Part shown: piece by piece, positions 6,132 to 14,622 of the stretch | Layout: each line of letters begins with the position of its first letter | Position numbering within the stretch: the stretch's first letter is position 1 | Origin: an uncultured Alphaproteobacteria bacterium | Lineage (GTDB): Bacteria; Pseudomonadota; Alphaproteobacteria; Rickettsiales; UBA1997 | Direction: 5' to 3' | Assembly: GCA_903959715.1 (NCBI GenBank) | Contig: CAJBXX010000083.1 | Coordinates: 1 to 17,019, forward strand | DNA length: 17,019 nucleotides | Position numbers and translations under genes: made by a program | The notes under the pieces: model-generated | Seen by the model: the letters and a program-made list of their open reading frames with translations, nothing else | What the model was told of the DNA's origin: nothing | The model's database searches: none

Positions 6132-7319
6132 TTTTGAAGAAATCAAAACCGAAGCGATTGCCTGACAAGCAATTCCCTCTTCTCTACCAATGAATCCTAG
6201 CATTTCTGTTGTTGTCGCCTTAATATTAATTCTTTGCGAAGATATTCCCAAAATCCCCGAAAGCTCTTCTTTCATTTTATTTTTATATTTCAAAATTTTT
6301 GGTTTTTCGCAAATTATTGTTAGGTCAATATTTAAAATCGTGGCACTAAAATTTTGAATAATTTCGTAAACTTTTTTGAGCATTTCGCGCGAATCACAAT
6401 TTTTCCATTTTTGCTCGCTTGGCGGAAAATGCTCGCCAATATCACCGTGACCAATCGCCCCCAAAAGCGCGTCAATTAAAGCGTGAATCCCAACATCGCC
6501 ATCGGAATGAGCGAGAATTTTTTTATCGAATTCGATTTCGGTTCCGCAAAGTCGAATAAAATTATTTTCACCATTTTCAATTTTACGAAAAGCATGCACA
6601 TCAAAACCGATGCCAGATCTGGTTTCTTCGCGATAATCATCTATTAAAAATGGAATCATATGCTTGGCGCGATCATAATCTTCTTCGGTGGTAATTTTAA
6701 AATTATTTTGCGACCCCGGAACAATAGCGACGGGTATTCCCGCATATTCATTCAATGCCGAATCGTCGGTAAAATTTAAATCTTTGAAAGCAATATGTGA
6801 ATTTAAAATATCTTGATATAAAAATCCTTGTGGGGTTTGTGCACGCCATAAATTTTCTCGCTCTAAGGTCCACTCAATTTTACCATCGCCAATTTTTTTA
6901 ATGGTATCTTCAACGACGATTGCCGGAATAACGGCGGGATGAGTTTCGAGTTTTTCCAAAATGCCATTGATTATTCTTTTTGAAACAAAAGGGCGAACAC
7001 CATCATGAATCAAGACTTTGCTGGGTTTGTAATCGATTAATTCTTCGAGTCCGATGCGAATAGAGGATTGCCTAGTTTCGCCACCGAAAACTGGATTCAA
7101 TAAATCCAAACCAATTGTCGCCTGCTCATAAAGTTCAACATCGTCAGGATGGATTACGCATAAAACATCGGAAACTTGAGGATGATTTAAAAATGCCATA
7201 ATTGAATGGCGCAGCATTGGCATTCCTGCCAGCGGAAGATATTGCTTGGGAATTCCTTCGCCCCGATTAAAACGATTTCCTCTTCCGCAAGCGGTGATTA
7301 GGGCAACAATTTTTTCCAT
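6123..7319 (-). CDS. ispDF: Bifunctional IspDF (MEP cytidylyltransferase / MEcPP synthase)
   Basis: Fusion of two enzymes of the non-mevalonate isoprenoid pathway. The N-terminal IspD half (about residues 1-230) adds CMP to methylerythritol 4-phosphate and carries the nucleotide-binding ACGRGNRF (10-17), the IPKQYLPLAG motif and VLIHDGVRPFV. The C-terminal IspF half (about 236-398) makes the cyclic diphosphate and carries GIGFDVHAF with metal ligands D240 and H242, HSDGDVGIHALIDALLGA with H271, and the ATTTEMLGFIGREEG block. The fusion is typical of alpha- and epsilonproteobacteria. It is the second gene of a minus-strand pair, 17 bp after nuoF. No Shine-Dalgarno sequence is visible. The 3' end overlaps the convergent DUF374 gene by 9 bp. 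Confidence 0.96.
   Translation of the reverse strand: MEKIVALITACGRGNRFNRGEGIPKQYLPLAGMPMLRHSIMAFLNHPQVSDVLCVIHPDDVELYEQATIGLDLLNPVFGGETRQSSIRIGLEELIDYKPSKVLIHDGVRPFVSKRIINGILEKLETHPAVIPAIVVEDTIKKIGDGKIEWTLERENLWRAQTPQGFLYQDILNSHIAFKDLNFTDDSALNEYAGIPVAIVPGSQNNFKITTEEDYDRAKHMIPFLIDDYREETRSGIGFDVHAFRKIENGENNFIRLCGTEIEFDKKILAHSDGDVGIHALIDALLGAIGHGDIGEHFPPSEQKWKNCDSREMLKKVYEIIQNFSATILNIDLTIICEKPKILKYKNKMKEELSGILGISSQRINIKATTTEMLGFIGREEGIACQAIASVLISSKSI
6128..6146. terminator. Candidate bidirectional stem-loop in a convergent gene overlap
   Basis: TTGATTT pairs perfectly with AAATCAA around a five-base loop (TGAAG), spanning the last codons of ispDF and the last bases of the DUF374 gene. T-rich sequence follows on the minus strand. 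One G-C pair makes it weak, and it lies inside the coding ends of both genes, so its role as a terminator is tentative. Confidence 0.3.
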
Positions 7320-7336
7320 GATTTTTAGAGAATAAA

Positions 7337-8611
7337 TTATATTTTATCTTCGATTCTTTTAACCATTTCTTCGCGGAAATTTTTGATTAAACCTTGAACC
7401 GGCCAAGCCGCAGCGTCGCCCAAAGCACAAATTGTGTGACCTTCGATTTGCTTACTTAAATTATAAAGTTGATCAATTTCTGCAACTTTGGCATCGCCCT
7501 TAACCATGCGATCCATAATTCGCATCATCCAGCCTGTGCCTTCGCGACAAGGCGTGCATTGCCCGCAAGATTCATGTTTATAAAAATGTGAAAGACGGGC
7601 GATGGCATCGATAACATCGGTTGATTTATTCATAACAATGACTCCAGCAGTTCCAAGCCCAGTGCCAACCGCTTTCAATGAATCGAAATCCATTAAAACC
7701 GTATCACAAATTTCTTTTTTAATTAATGGCACCGAAGACCCGCCCGGAATTATCGCTAATAGATTATCCCATCCACCGACAACTCCGCCCGCATGTTTTT
7801 CAATTAATTCTTTTAGCGGAATTCCCATTTCTTCTTCAATGTTGCAAGGCTTATTAACATGCCCGGAAATACAAAAAATTTTGGTGCCGGTGTTTTTTTC
7901 GCGACCAATTGATGCAAACCATTCGGCTCCGCGACGCAAAATTTCGGGAACCACAGCGATTGACTCAACATTGTTAACAACTGTTGGAGAACCATATAAG
8001 CCAATTAAGGCTGGAAATGGAGGCTTGAGTCGCGGTTGACCTTTGTTGCCTTCGAGGCTTTCGAGAAGAGCGGTTTCTTCGCCACAAATGTAAGCTCCCG
8101 CACCGCGATGAATAAAAATATCTAAATCCCAACCTGAATTACAAGCATTTTTACCGATTAATTTAGCGTCATAAGCTTCATCAATAGCTTGTTGCAAAGC
8201 AACTGATTCGTTGTAATATTCGCCACGAATATAAATGTAGCAAGTGTTGGCGTTAATTGCTTTCGAGGCAATTAAACAACCTTCTATTAATTTATGAGGC
8301 TCATTGCGTAAAATGTCGCGGTCCTTACAAGTTCCCGGCTCAGATTCGTCAGCGTTAATAACTAAATAATGCGGTTTGCCAATTTTTGGATCAGTTTTTT
8401 TGGGAACAAAAGACCATTTGGTGCCAGTTGGAAATCCCGCTCCACCCCTTCCTCTTAAACCAGAATTTTTTATCTGCTCGATTATCCACTCGCTTCCATT
8501 ATCCATAAATTTTTTTGTTTGCGACCAATCGCCTCTTTGTTTTGAAGTTTCGAGTTTTGGCGATTGAAAACCATATAAATTTGTAAAAATTTTATCTTGT
8601 TCTTTAAGCAT
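7337..8611 (-). CDS. nuoF: NADH-quinone oxidoreductase subunit F (complex I, FMN subunit)
   Basis: Subunit of the peripheral arm of respiratory complex I; binds NADH, FMN and the N3 [4Fe-4S] cluster. Visible: [18 protein letters not shown] (about residues 49-66), the FMN/NADH loop; [13 protein letters not shown]; the [17 protein letters not shown] block; and cluster ligands C349, C352, C355 in ESCGQCTPC with C395 in HTICALGD. At 424 residues it is a normal length. nuoF normally sits beside nuoE and nuoG; here the downstream gene is ispDF and the divergent neighbour is a secretin, so the nuo genes are scattered. The upstream region up to 8772 is shared with the secretin gene. No Shine-Dalgarno sequence precedes the ATG. 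Confidence 0.97.
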   Translation of the reverse strand: MLKEQDKIFTNLYGFQSPKLETSKQRGDWSQTKKFMDNGSEWIIEQIKNSGLRGRGGAGFPTGTKWSFVPKKTDPKIGKPHYLVINADESEPGTCKDRDILRNEPHKLIEGCLIASKAINANTCYIYIRGEYYNESVALQQAIDEAYDAKLIGKNACNSGWDLDIFIHRGAGAYICGEETALLESLEGNKGQPRLKPPFPALIGLYGSPTVVNNVESIAVVPEILRRGAEWFASIGREKNTGTKIFCISGHVNKPCNIEEEMGIPLKELIEKHAGGVVGGWDNLLAIIPGGSSVPLIKKEICDTVLMDFDSLKAVGTGLGTAGVIVMNKSTDVIDAIARLSHFYKHESCGQCTPCREGTGWMMRIMDRMVKGDAKVAEIDQLYNLSKQIEGHTICALGDAAAWPVQGLIKNFREEMVKRIEDKI

Positions 8612-8681
8612 TTTGGAAAATTTTTAAATTGGTTACGAAAGAAAATTATTTTTTTGAGAAATTTTAAAAAAATAACTTTAA

Positions 8682-8706
8682 TTTTAGTAAAATTAATTTG
8701 CTAAAA
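8682..8706. repeat. Inverted repeat in the divergent nuoF/secretin intergenic region
   Basis: TTTTAGTAAA (8682-8691) pairs with TTTGCTAAAA (8697-8706) around ATTAA, ten pairs including one G-T. It sits roughly in the middle of the 161-bp gap between divergent genes, where both promoters must lie. It could be an operator-like site or simply a product of AT-rich composition. No convincing -35/-10 pair stands out on either strand in this gap. Confidence 0.3.
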
Positions 8707-8772
8707 AAAAATTTTAAAATAACTTATCAAAAATAAAATAAATTTGCAAATTAATAATAAAATTAAAATCCG

Positions 8773-10311
8773 GTGAAGATTTACAAAAAAATCATTAAAT
8801 ACAGCTTTTTATTTTCACTAATTTTTTGTGACTTTTCATGCTCGCAAGGAAGAGTGGACCCTTATTTCGATGATGTCGGGTTGACGGAGCAAGACATCAA
8901 AGATACAATCATAAAATCGAAAACCGAGCGGAAAAAAAACAGAGAAGAAGCGTTAAAATCGGACATGCCGATTCCGCGATTAAACAAAATCATTATTGCC
9001 CCACCAATTCCGAAAATTGGTGGTGAAAAAATAATTTCTTTTTATGTAACCGATCAAGTTCCGCTTCGCGATGTGCTTATAGAACTTGGTAGAATTGCCG
9101 AAATTGATGTTGATGTTGATCCAAAAATCGCTGGAGGCGTAATTATCAATGCTAAAAATCGCCCTTTTAAAGAAATTATCGATCGCATCGCAACCCAAGG
9201 GAATCTTCGCTACTCATACAAAAACAAAGTTTTATATTTTGAAACCGACAAACCTTTCATGAAAAATTATTTCGTCGACTACCTCGATGATTCTCCGCTT
9301 TGGGACGATGTCCAAACCAATATTGAAAATATTTTCACTTCAGAAAAAGACTCAAGCGAAAGCGAATCCACATCAAGCGTTACGCCCAACAAAACTGCTG
9401 GCATGTTGACAATTTACGCAACTGGTAAACAACATCAAGCGATTGAAAAATATTTAGAAGATGTAAGTAAACAATCTTCGACACAAGTTTTAATCGAAGC
9501 AAAAGTTGTGGAAGTTTCGCTTTCCGATAAATTCAGAGCTGGCATTGATTGGTCGCAAGATCTTTTTAAATTCAACTCTCCCGATGCAGATACCAACTTT
9601 GCTCCAATGACAACGCTAGCAAATCCAGCGATGAAAATTTTTGGTGGCGACATTAATATTGCGGTTGACGCCATGTCAAAATTTGGCTCAACCAAAGCCA
9701 TCTCAAGCCCAAGAATTCACGCTATGAACAATCAAAAAGCATCGCTAAATTTTGCCGAAAAACTTGTTTATTTCAAAGTTGAAGCTCAACAAAGTGCACA
9801 AGGAACAACCACGGGAACGGCGGCCTCAACAGTTGCAACCACAGTCACCTCAACTAAGCAAGAAGAGAATGTCGGAGTTCAAATTGAAATTACACCGTCG
9901 ATCAATTTAAAAACCGGCGAAATCACCATGAATATTTCGCCAAAAATTACGCAAAAAACTGGTGATGTTAAAGATCCCGCAACCGCCAACACTACAACCT
10001 TTAGCTATGCTAATTCAGTTCCAATAATAACAACTCGCGAAATAACAACTTCAGTAAAAATCGCCTCTGGAAATGTCGTAATTTTGGGAGGATTGATGAA
10101 AGATACCTCGACTGGAAGCGAAGGCGGAATTCCATTCTTAAGACGCATTCCAATTTTCGGATGGCTTTTTAAATCAATGGAAAAATCATCTGATGTTAGC
10201 GAAACTGTCATATTTATTAAAGCGACTATTGTTAATAGCGGAACCAGTGCTAATAAAATTGATCGCGACTTGCAAGAGAAGTATGATGTAAATCGTCGAA
10301 TTTATTTTTAA
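8773..10311 (+). CDS. Secretin of the type IV pilus / type II secretion family (MshL/PilQ-like)
   Basis: Outer-membrane ring protein of the secretin superfamily, 512 residues, starting at a GTG. A hydrophobic signal segment (residues 10-18) is followed by Cys at 19 and 23; the surroundings fit the lipobox only loosely, so lipoprotein processing is possible but unsure. Next come an STN-like domain (about 85-160: VPLRDVLIELGRIAEIDVDV) and a secretin N1-type segment around GMLTIYATGKQHQAIEKYL. The C-terminal secretin barrel spans from about 235, with VEVSLSDKFRAGIDW, SSPRIHAMNNQKA, and the signature VKIASGNVVILGGL followed by GGIPFLRRIPIFGWLF. The overall pattern is nearest to the MSHA secretin MshL, but no other pilus gene is here. 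A Ser/Thr/Ala-rich loop (about residues 343-361) is probably an insert. It is followed 2 bp later by the permease gene. Confidence 0.9.
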   Translation: MKIYKKIIKYSFLFSLIFCDFSCSQGRVDPYFDDVGLTEQDIKDTIIKSKTERKKNREEALKSDMPIPRLNKIIIAPPIPKIGGEKIISFYVTDQVPLRDVLIELGRIAEIDVDVDPKIAGGVIINAKNRPFKEIIDRIATQGNLRYSYKNKVLYFETDKPFMKNYFVDYLDDSPLWDDVQTNIENIFTSEKDSSESESTSSVTPNKTAGMLTIYATGKQHQAIEKYLEDVSKQSSTQVLIEAKVVEVSLSDKFRAGIDWSQDLFKFNSPDADTNFAPMTTLANPAMKIFGGDINIAVDAMSKFGSTKAISSPRIHAMNNQKASLNFAEKLVYFKVEAQQSAQGTTTGTAASTVATTVTSTKQEENVGVQIEITPSINLKTGEITMNISPKITQKTGDVKDPATANTTTFSYANSVPIITTREITTSVKIASGNVVILGGLMKDTSTGSEGGIPFLRRIPIFGWLFKSMEKSSDVSETVIFIKATIVNSGTSANKIDRDLQEKYDVNRRIYF

Positions 10312-10313
10312 AA

Positions 10314-11075
10314 ATGAAGTCTATTCTAAAATATATTTTAAAAAACGGCCTTAGAGACAGGCTTTACCTCGGACTCTTCATCGCCATAGCCAGCGCCTTT
10401 GCGATCTCAACATTTCTTGGAACCACCATGCTTGTTGAGCAAAATCAATCTTCAATAATTTATTCTCTCGCTACAACTCGAACAATATTGTCGATTGGAA
10501 TTATTTTATTTGTGTGCATAAATTTAAGTCGAGCCTTCGACAACAAAGAAATCGAATTCATTTTGTCAAAAGCCGTTTCTCGCGAAAAATTTATTCTCAG
10601 CTATTTATTGGGTTTTTTTATCGCCAGCACTTTAATTCTAACGCCAATAACCGCAATGGTTTATCTCATATTTCCAATTAACAAAATCGGCACTTTTTTT
10701 TGGTTTTTAACAACATTATCTGAAAATTTAATAGTTATTAGCTTCGCTCTCTTAAGCTCTTTAATTTTAAAAAATTCTTTTTCGGCAATCTTAGCTTCAT
10801 TTGGATTTTATGCCCTCTCTCGCTTGATGGGAATGTTTGTGATGGCGATAGAATTGCCCGAAGAATATTCTTCCACAACTCAAGGTGGCTTGGCAAGTGT
10901 TTTAAAAATTTTATCGGTTCTATTTCCGCGTCTCGACCTTTTTGCTCAAAGCTCTTGGGCGCTTTACGGCGTAAAAGATAATGTTGTTTTGCAAATTATA
11001 TTTTTTCAATCGATAATATATTTGCCTTTAATGATTTTTATGGCGTTTCATGATTTTAAGAAAAAACAATTCTAG
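10314..11075 (+). CDS. ABC-2-type permease-like membrane protein
   Basis: Inner-membrane protein of 253 residues with about six hydrophobic segments (roughly 18-41, 56-75, 92-117, 122-148, 153-177, 226-247). The cytoplasmic loop FDNKEIEFILSKAVSREKFILSYLLGF (shown in part: KEIEFILSKAVSREKF, about 78-93) is typical of ABC-2 permeases, in which a short amphipathic helix contacts the ATPase. That supports a role as the membrane half of an ABC transporter, but no ATP-binding protein is encoded nearby; the MsbA-like gene at 12801 carries its own membrane domain. It starts 2 bp after the secretin stop, so the two are very likely cotranscribed. Substrate unknown. Confidence 0.6.
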   Translation: MKSILKYILKNGLRDRLYLGLFIAIASAFAISTFLGTTMLVEQNQSSIIYSLATTRTILSIGIILFVCINLSRAFDNKEIEFILSKAVSREKFILSYLLGFFIASTLILTPITAMVYLIFPINKIGTFFWFLTTLSENLIVISFALLSSLILKNSFSAILASFGFYALSRLMGMFVMAIELPEEYSSTTQGGLASVLKILSVLFPRLDLFAQSSWALYGVKDNVVLQIIFFQSIIYLPLMIFMAFHDFKKKQF

Positions 11076-11093
11076 ATTTTATCGGGTTCATTT

Positions 11094-11843
11094 GTGAAAA
11101 ATTTTAAATTATTTTTTTATATTTATTCTCATAAAATTTTCTTTTGGCTTTTTATTTTAATTTTTATTTGCCAAGTTTTTTTTTGGAAAATTTCCGAAAA
11201 ATATCGCATCAATTACGATATCGTCCCGCCAGCACCATCTAAGCATTTCATCAAAGCAACCTCTTTTGGCGATGAAGAATTTTTATTCCGAATTTTAACT
11301 TTGCGTTTACAAAATTCTGGCGATATTTTCGCCGGCTTCGTGAGTTTAAAAAAATATGATTATTCAAGAATTTACGATTGGATGACAATGCTAGACAAGC
11401 TAAATTCGGAGTCGCGGATAGTCCCGTCTTTAGCGAGCTATTATTACTCGCAATCCTCAATTTTAGAACACAAAAACTACATTCTCAAATATCTTGACGA
11501 GCACTCTTCGCGTGATATTGACAAAAATTGGTGGTGGCTTTTTCAAGCAACTTTTATCGCTAAAAAAGATTTAAACGATCTCGATAAAGCTTTGTATTTC
11601 GCTCAAAAATTAGCGAAAAATGAAGCCAAAGAAGCTCCGCTTTGGACCAAACAAATGCCAGCTTTTATTAGTGAAAAAAAAGGCGATGGCTGTATGGCGC
11701 TCAGGGTTATAAAGAATTTAATTGACGAAAGCGAAAGTGGAAAAAGACAAATTTCTGCGGAAGAAATGAATTTCATGCGTCATTTTATAAATAATCGCTT
11801 ATCAAAATTAAAAAAACAAAATTTTAATGCAAATAAATGTTAA
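11094..11843 (+). CDS. Membrane-anchored protein of unknown function, TPR-like
   Basis: 249 residues from a GTG start. One N-terminal membrane anchor (about residues 12-31, very Phe/Ile-rich) precedes a hydrophilic, predominantly helical domain that would lie in the periplasm. The helices suggest a tetratricopeptide-like array (for example DEEFLFRILTLRLQNSGD, IYDWMTMLDKLNSES, SLASYYYSQSS, DKALYFAQKLAKNE), but no clean TPR consensus is visible. It follows the permease by 18 bp and overlaps nadC by 7 bp, so it belongs to the same transcription unit. Similar short proteins with a FRI-L-LQN-GD pattern probably exist in other alphaproteobacteria, but I cannot name the family. A role as periplasmic partner of the upstream permease is inferred only from position. 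Confidence 0.75.
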   Translation: MKNFKLFFYIYSHKIFFWLFILIFICQVFFWKISEKYRINYDIVPPAPSKHFIKATSFGDEEFLFRILTLRLQNSGDIFAGFVSLKKYDYSRIYDWMTMLDKLNSESRIVPSLASYYYSQSSILEHKNYILKYLDEHSSRDIDKNWWWLFQATFIAKKDLNDLDKALYFAQKLAKNEAKEAPLWTKQMPAFISEKKGDGCMALRVIKNLIDESESGKRQISAEEMNFMRHFINNRLSKLKKQNFNANKC

Positions 11844-12709
11844 AAACTTCCTCAAATCTTAAGACTTTATCAAAAATTATATCGTCGGCTTTACTAGAAG
11901 ATCAAGCTCTCAACGACATTACTTCGGATTTAACAATTGAAAAAAATATTAATTGCAATTTTTCAATTAATGCTCGCGAAAAATTAATTTTTTGCGGTAA
12001 AAATGTTGTTGAAGAAGTTTTTTATCAACTAAAAAATTCCACAAAATTTCAAAATTCACAAATAGATTTAAAATATTATTTTGCAGATGGAGAAGTTGTT
12101 GAAGCCGGTGACTCCATCATCTCTGGAATTGGCGATGTTAAAATAATTTTATCCGCCGAAAGAATTATTTTAAATTTAATTCAACATTTAAGTGCCATCG
12201 CCACCGCTACAAAAAAATATGTCGAAACATTAAATAATCCAAAAATAAAAATTCTGGATACGCGAAAAACTTTGCCCAATTTTAGAGAACTTCAAAAATA
12301 CGCTGTTCTTTGCGGTGGCGGGCAAAATCATCGCTTTAATTTAGCTGATTTAATCTTAATTAAAGATAATCACATTAGTGCTTGCGGTGGCGTTAGTAAA
12401 GCCTTGGAAAAGGCAATGCCGAATAATAATAATTTAAAAGTTGAAATTGAATGCGACAATTACTCGCAAGTTGCCGAATCTATAAAATTTCATCCCGATA
12501 TTATAATGCTCGACAATATGAATTTTCAAGAATTACAAAAATCGATTAATGCAATCCGCAATTTTTCTAAAAAAACATTGATTGAAGTTTCAGGCGGAGT
12601 AAACTTAGAAAATATTGCAAATTATCGTGATTTTGACATAGATTTTATCTCGATTGGCTCTCTTACAAATTCTTTTAAAGTAGTTGATATTGGTCTTGAC
12701 TTTATATAA
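11837..12709 (+). CDS. nadC: Quinolinate phosphoribosyltransferase (nicotinate-nucleotide pyrophosphorylase)
   Basis: Converts quinolinate and PRPP to nicotinate mononucleotide, the entry step from de novo synthesis into NAD, in the cytosol. 290 residues, normal length. Motifs: EDQALNDITSDLT near the N-terminus, DTRKTLPNFRELQKYAV (D141-T145 and on), CGGGQNHRFNL, LIKDNH (K176-H179), VEIECDN, IMLDNM and EVSGGVNLENI, ending in SIGSLTNS; all are conserved in the family. The ATG overlaps the end of the anchored-protein gene by 7 bp (ATGTTAA), indicating translational coupling. nadA and nadB, the usual neighbours that make quinolinate, are not in this window. Confidence 0.95.
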   Translation: MLKTSSNLKTLSKIISSALLEDQALNDITSDLTIEKNINCNFSINAREKLIFCGKNVVEEVFYQLKNSTKFQNSQIDLKYYFADGEVVEAGDSIISGIGDVKIILSAERIILNLIQHLSAIATATKKYVETLNNPKIKILDTRKTLPNFRELQKYAVLCGGGQNHRFNLADLILIKDNHISACGGVSKALEKAMPNNNNLKVEIECDNYSQVAESIKFHPDIIMLDNMNFQELQKSINAIRNFSKKTLIEVSGGVNLENIANYRDFDIDFISIGSLTNSFKVVDIGLDFI

Positions 12710-12800
12710 AAAAAATTATGAAAATAGCTTCGCGATTGCAAAATTTAGCGTTTAATTTTGATATTTAAAAACACATAATACCGAATCTTATTTTACCTCG

Positions 12801-14615
12801 ATGACAAATAATAAAAAAGTTTTTTCATTTATAACTCACTCGATCAAACCTTTCAAATCTTATCTTTTTTTGCATTTATTGGTAATAACTCTTAACGCTC
12901 TAAATGTTTCTTTTTTACCTTTTGTTTCCAAAATTTTACTCAACACAATCATTTCAACCGAGCCCAAAAATATTATTGACGAAGCGATGAATGCGATGAT
13001 TTTTATTTCGTTCTTAATGATTCTGCCAAGCTTGTTTCCAAGAATTTCCGACTATGTTTGGTCGGTATTTTTGCCAAAATTACGCCATCAAATTACTCAT
13101 GAATCGATTAAAAAACTCTTAGGTCAATCTCATAATTTTTTTCAAAATAATTTTTCCGGCTCTTTGGTCAACAAAGTCAGAGATTTGTTTAATTCAACTC
13201 CGAAAATTATTGAGATTTTTTTATATAATTTTGTGGGCGGAATTTTGGCAATTTTATTCGCTTTTTTCACCCTATGGAACATAAATTATTTTTTCGCGAT
13301 TGCTCTTATAATTTGGATCGCAATGATCGTTCCCATAGCTTATCGCTCAGCTCTTCTAACCAACAGAATTTCAATGAATGTCGCCAATCAACAAAGTCGA
13401 ATTATGGGCAACATTGTTGATATTTTTGGCAATATTCAAAATATAAAATTATTTTCAAGTTCAAAATTTGAAATTAATCGAGTTGATAAATTTCAAAAAA
13501 AATTCGCCAACCTTTATTCACAAAGAGGCATTTATTTAAATAAATATTACACTTTTTTGGGATTAATTTCATCGTTTTATTTTATTGCATGTTTTACATT
13601 TTTGATATGGCTTTACGCCCACAAAAGAGTAACGGTTGGCGATTTTATTTTAATTTTTGGAATTAATAATTTTTTACATAATATTATTCAAGATTCGATG
13701 AAGCAAATTCGTAATTTTCTTGAAGAATTTAGCGTCATAAAAGAGGCTCTCGATGTAGTAGAAAAAACTCGCGAAGTCAAAGATTGCGACGAAAAAATTA
13801 AAGTTACCGAAGGAAAAATAGTTTTTGAAAATGTTAAATTTTCTTATCATGACAAAAATCCACTTTTTAGCGATAAATCGGTTACCATAAAAGCAGGAGA
13901 AAAGGTTGGGCTAGTTGGTCGCTCCGGCAGTGGAAAATCAACTTTTATAAATTTATTATTGCGTTTTTACGATGTCCAAGAGGGCAAAATTTTAATCGAT
14001 GATCAAGATATTTCTAAGGTTTCCCAAGACTCGCTTCGCGATGCCATTGGCGTAATTCCGCAAGAGGCAATTTTATTCCATCGCAATTTAATTGAAAATA
14101 TTTCTTACGGCAACAAAGAGCACCTAGGAAAAGAACAGCTTCTTAAAAAAGTTATTGATTCGGCGCAGAAAGCCTCGGCGCATAAATTTATAGCGTCGAT
14201 GCCCGACGGATATTATTCTCAGGTTGGTGAACGCGGTATTAAGCTTTCGGGAGGTCAACGCCAAAGAATCGCCATCGCTCGTGCCTTTTTCAAAAATGCT
14301 CCGATTTTAGTGCTCGACGAAGCCACGAGCCAACTCGACTCGGTCAATGAAAACATGATTCAAGAAAGTTTAAAAATATTGATGAAGGGCAAAACGACTT
14401 TGGCAATCGCTCATCGTCTTTCAACCCTGCAAATGATGGATCGAATTTTAGTTTTTTCCGATGGCAAAATAGTCGAAGATGGTTGCCATCAAGACCTTTT
14501 AGCTCTAAACGGCTATTACAAAAGATTGTGGAGTGCTCAATCTTCCGATGGCATTCTCACTTATCAAATTGAAGGCGGAGCCACCGCGACACAACTATTT
14601 TCAATAAAAACATAA
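12801..14615 (+). CDS. ABC exporter with fused membrane and ATPase domains (MsbA-like)
   Basis: Half-transporter of the ABCB type, 604 residues: N-terminal six-helix transmembrane domain (about 18-320) and C-terminal nucleotide-binding domain. The ATPase motifs are complete: Walker A GRSGSGKST (G373-T381), signature LSGGQ (482-486), Walker B ILVLDEAT with D506 and E507, and H-loop H538 (AHRLST). It would work as a homodimer in the inner membrane. The family includes MsbA (lipid A flippase) and various lipid or peptide exporters; the substrate is not set by sequence. The envelope-gene neighbourhood fits a lipid role. It starts about 90 bp after nadC, probably under its own promoter, and is followed 7 bp later by the nucleotidyltransferase gene. 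A short C-terminal tail after the ATPase domain is not conserved in general. Confidence 0.9.
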   Translation: MTNNKKVFSFITHSIKPFKSYLFLHLLVITLNALNVSFLPFVSKILLNTIISTEPKNIIDEAMNAMIFISFLMILPSLFPRISDYVWSVFLPKLRHQITHESIKKLLGQSHNFFQNNFSGSLVNKVRDLFNSTPKIIEIFLYNFVGGILAILFAFFTLWNINYFFAIALIIWIAMIVPIAYRSALLTNRISMNVANQQSRIMGNIVDIFGNIQNIKLFSSSKFEINRVDKFQKKFANLYSQRGIYLNKYYTFLGLISSFYFIACFTFLIWLYAHKRVTVGDFILIFGINNFLHNIIQDSMKQIRNFLEEFSVIKEALDVVEKTREVKDCDEKIKVTEGKIVFENVKFSYHDKNPLFSDKSVTIKAGEKVGLVGRSGSGKSTFINLLLRFYDVQEGKILIDDQDISKVSQDSLRDAIGVIPQEAILFHRNLIENISYGNKEHLGKEQLLKKVIDSAQKASAHKFIASMPDGYYSQVGERGIKLSGGQRQRIAIARAFFKNAPILVLDEATSQLDSVNENMIQESLKILMKGKTTLAIAHRLSTLQMMDRILVFSDGKIVEDGCHQDLLALNGYYKRLWSAQSSDGILTYQIEGGATATQLFSIKT

Positions 14616-14622
14616 CAAAAAT

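Noticed and set aside
7602..8039. 145-residue plus-strand frame inside nuoF
   Set aside because: Antisense shadow of nuoF; the minus-strand reading has all complex I motifs and the plus-strand product shows no domain.
12718..12768. 16-codon ATG frame between nadC and the ABC exporter gene
   Set aside because: Too short, no ribosome-binding site and no recognisable peptide; AT-rich spacer.
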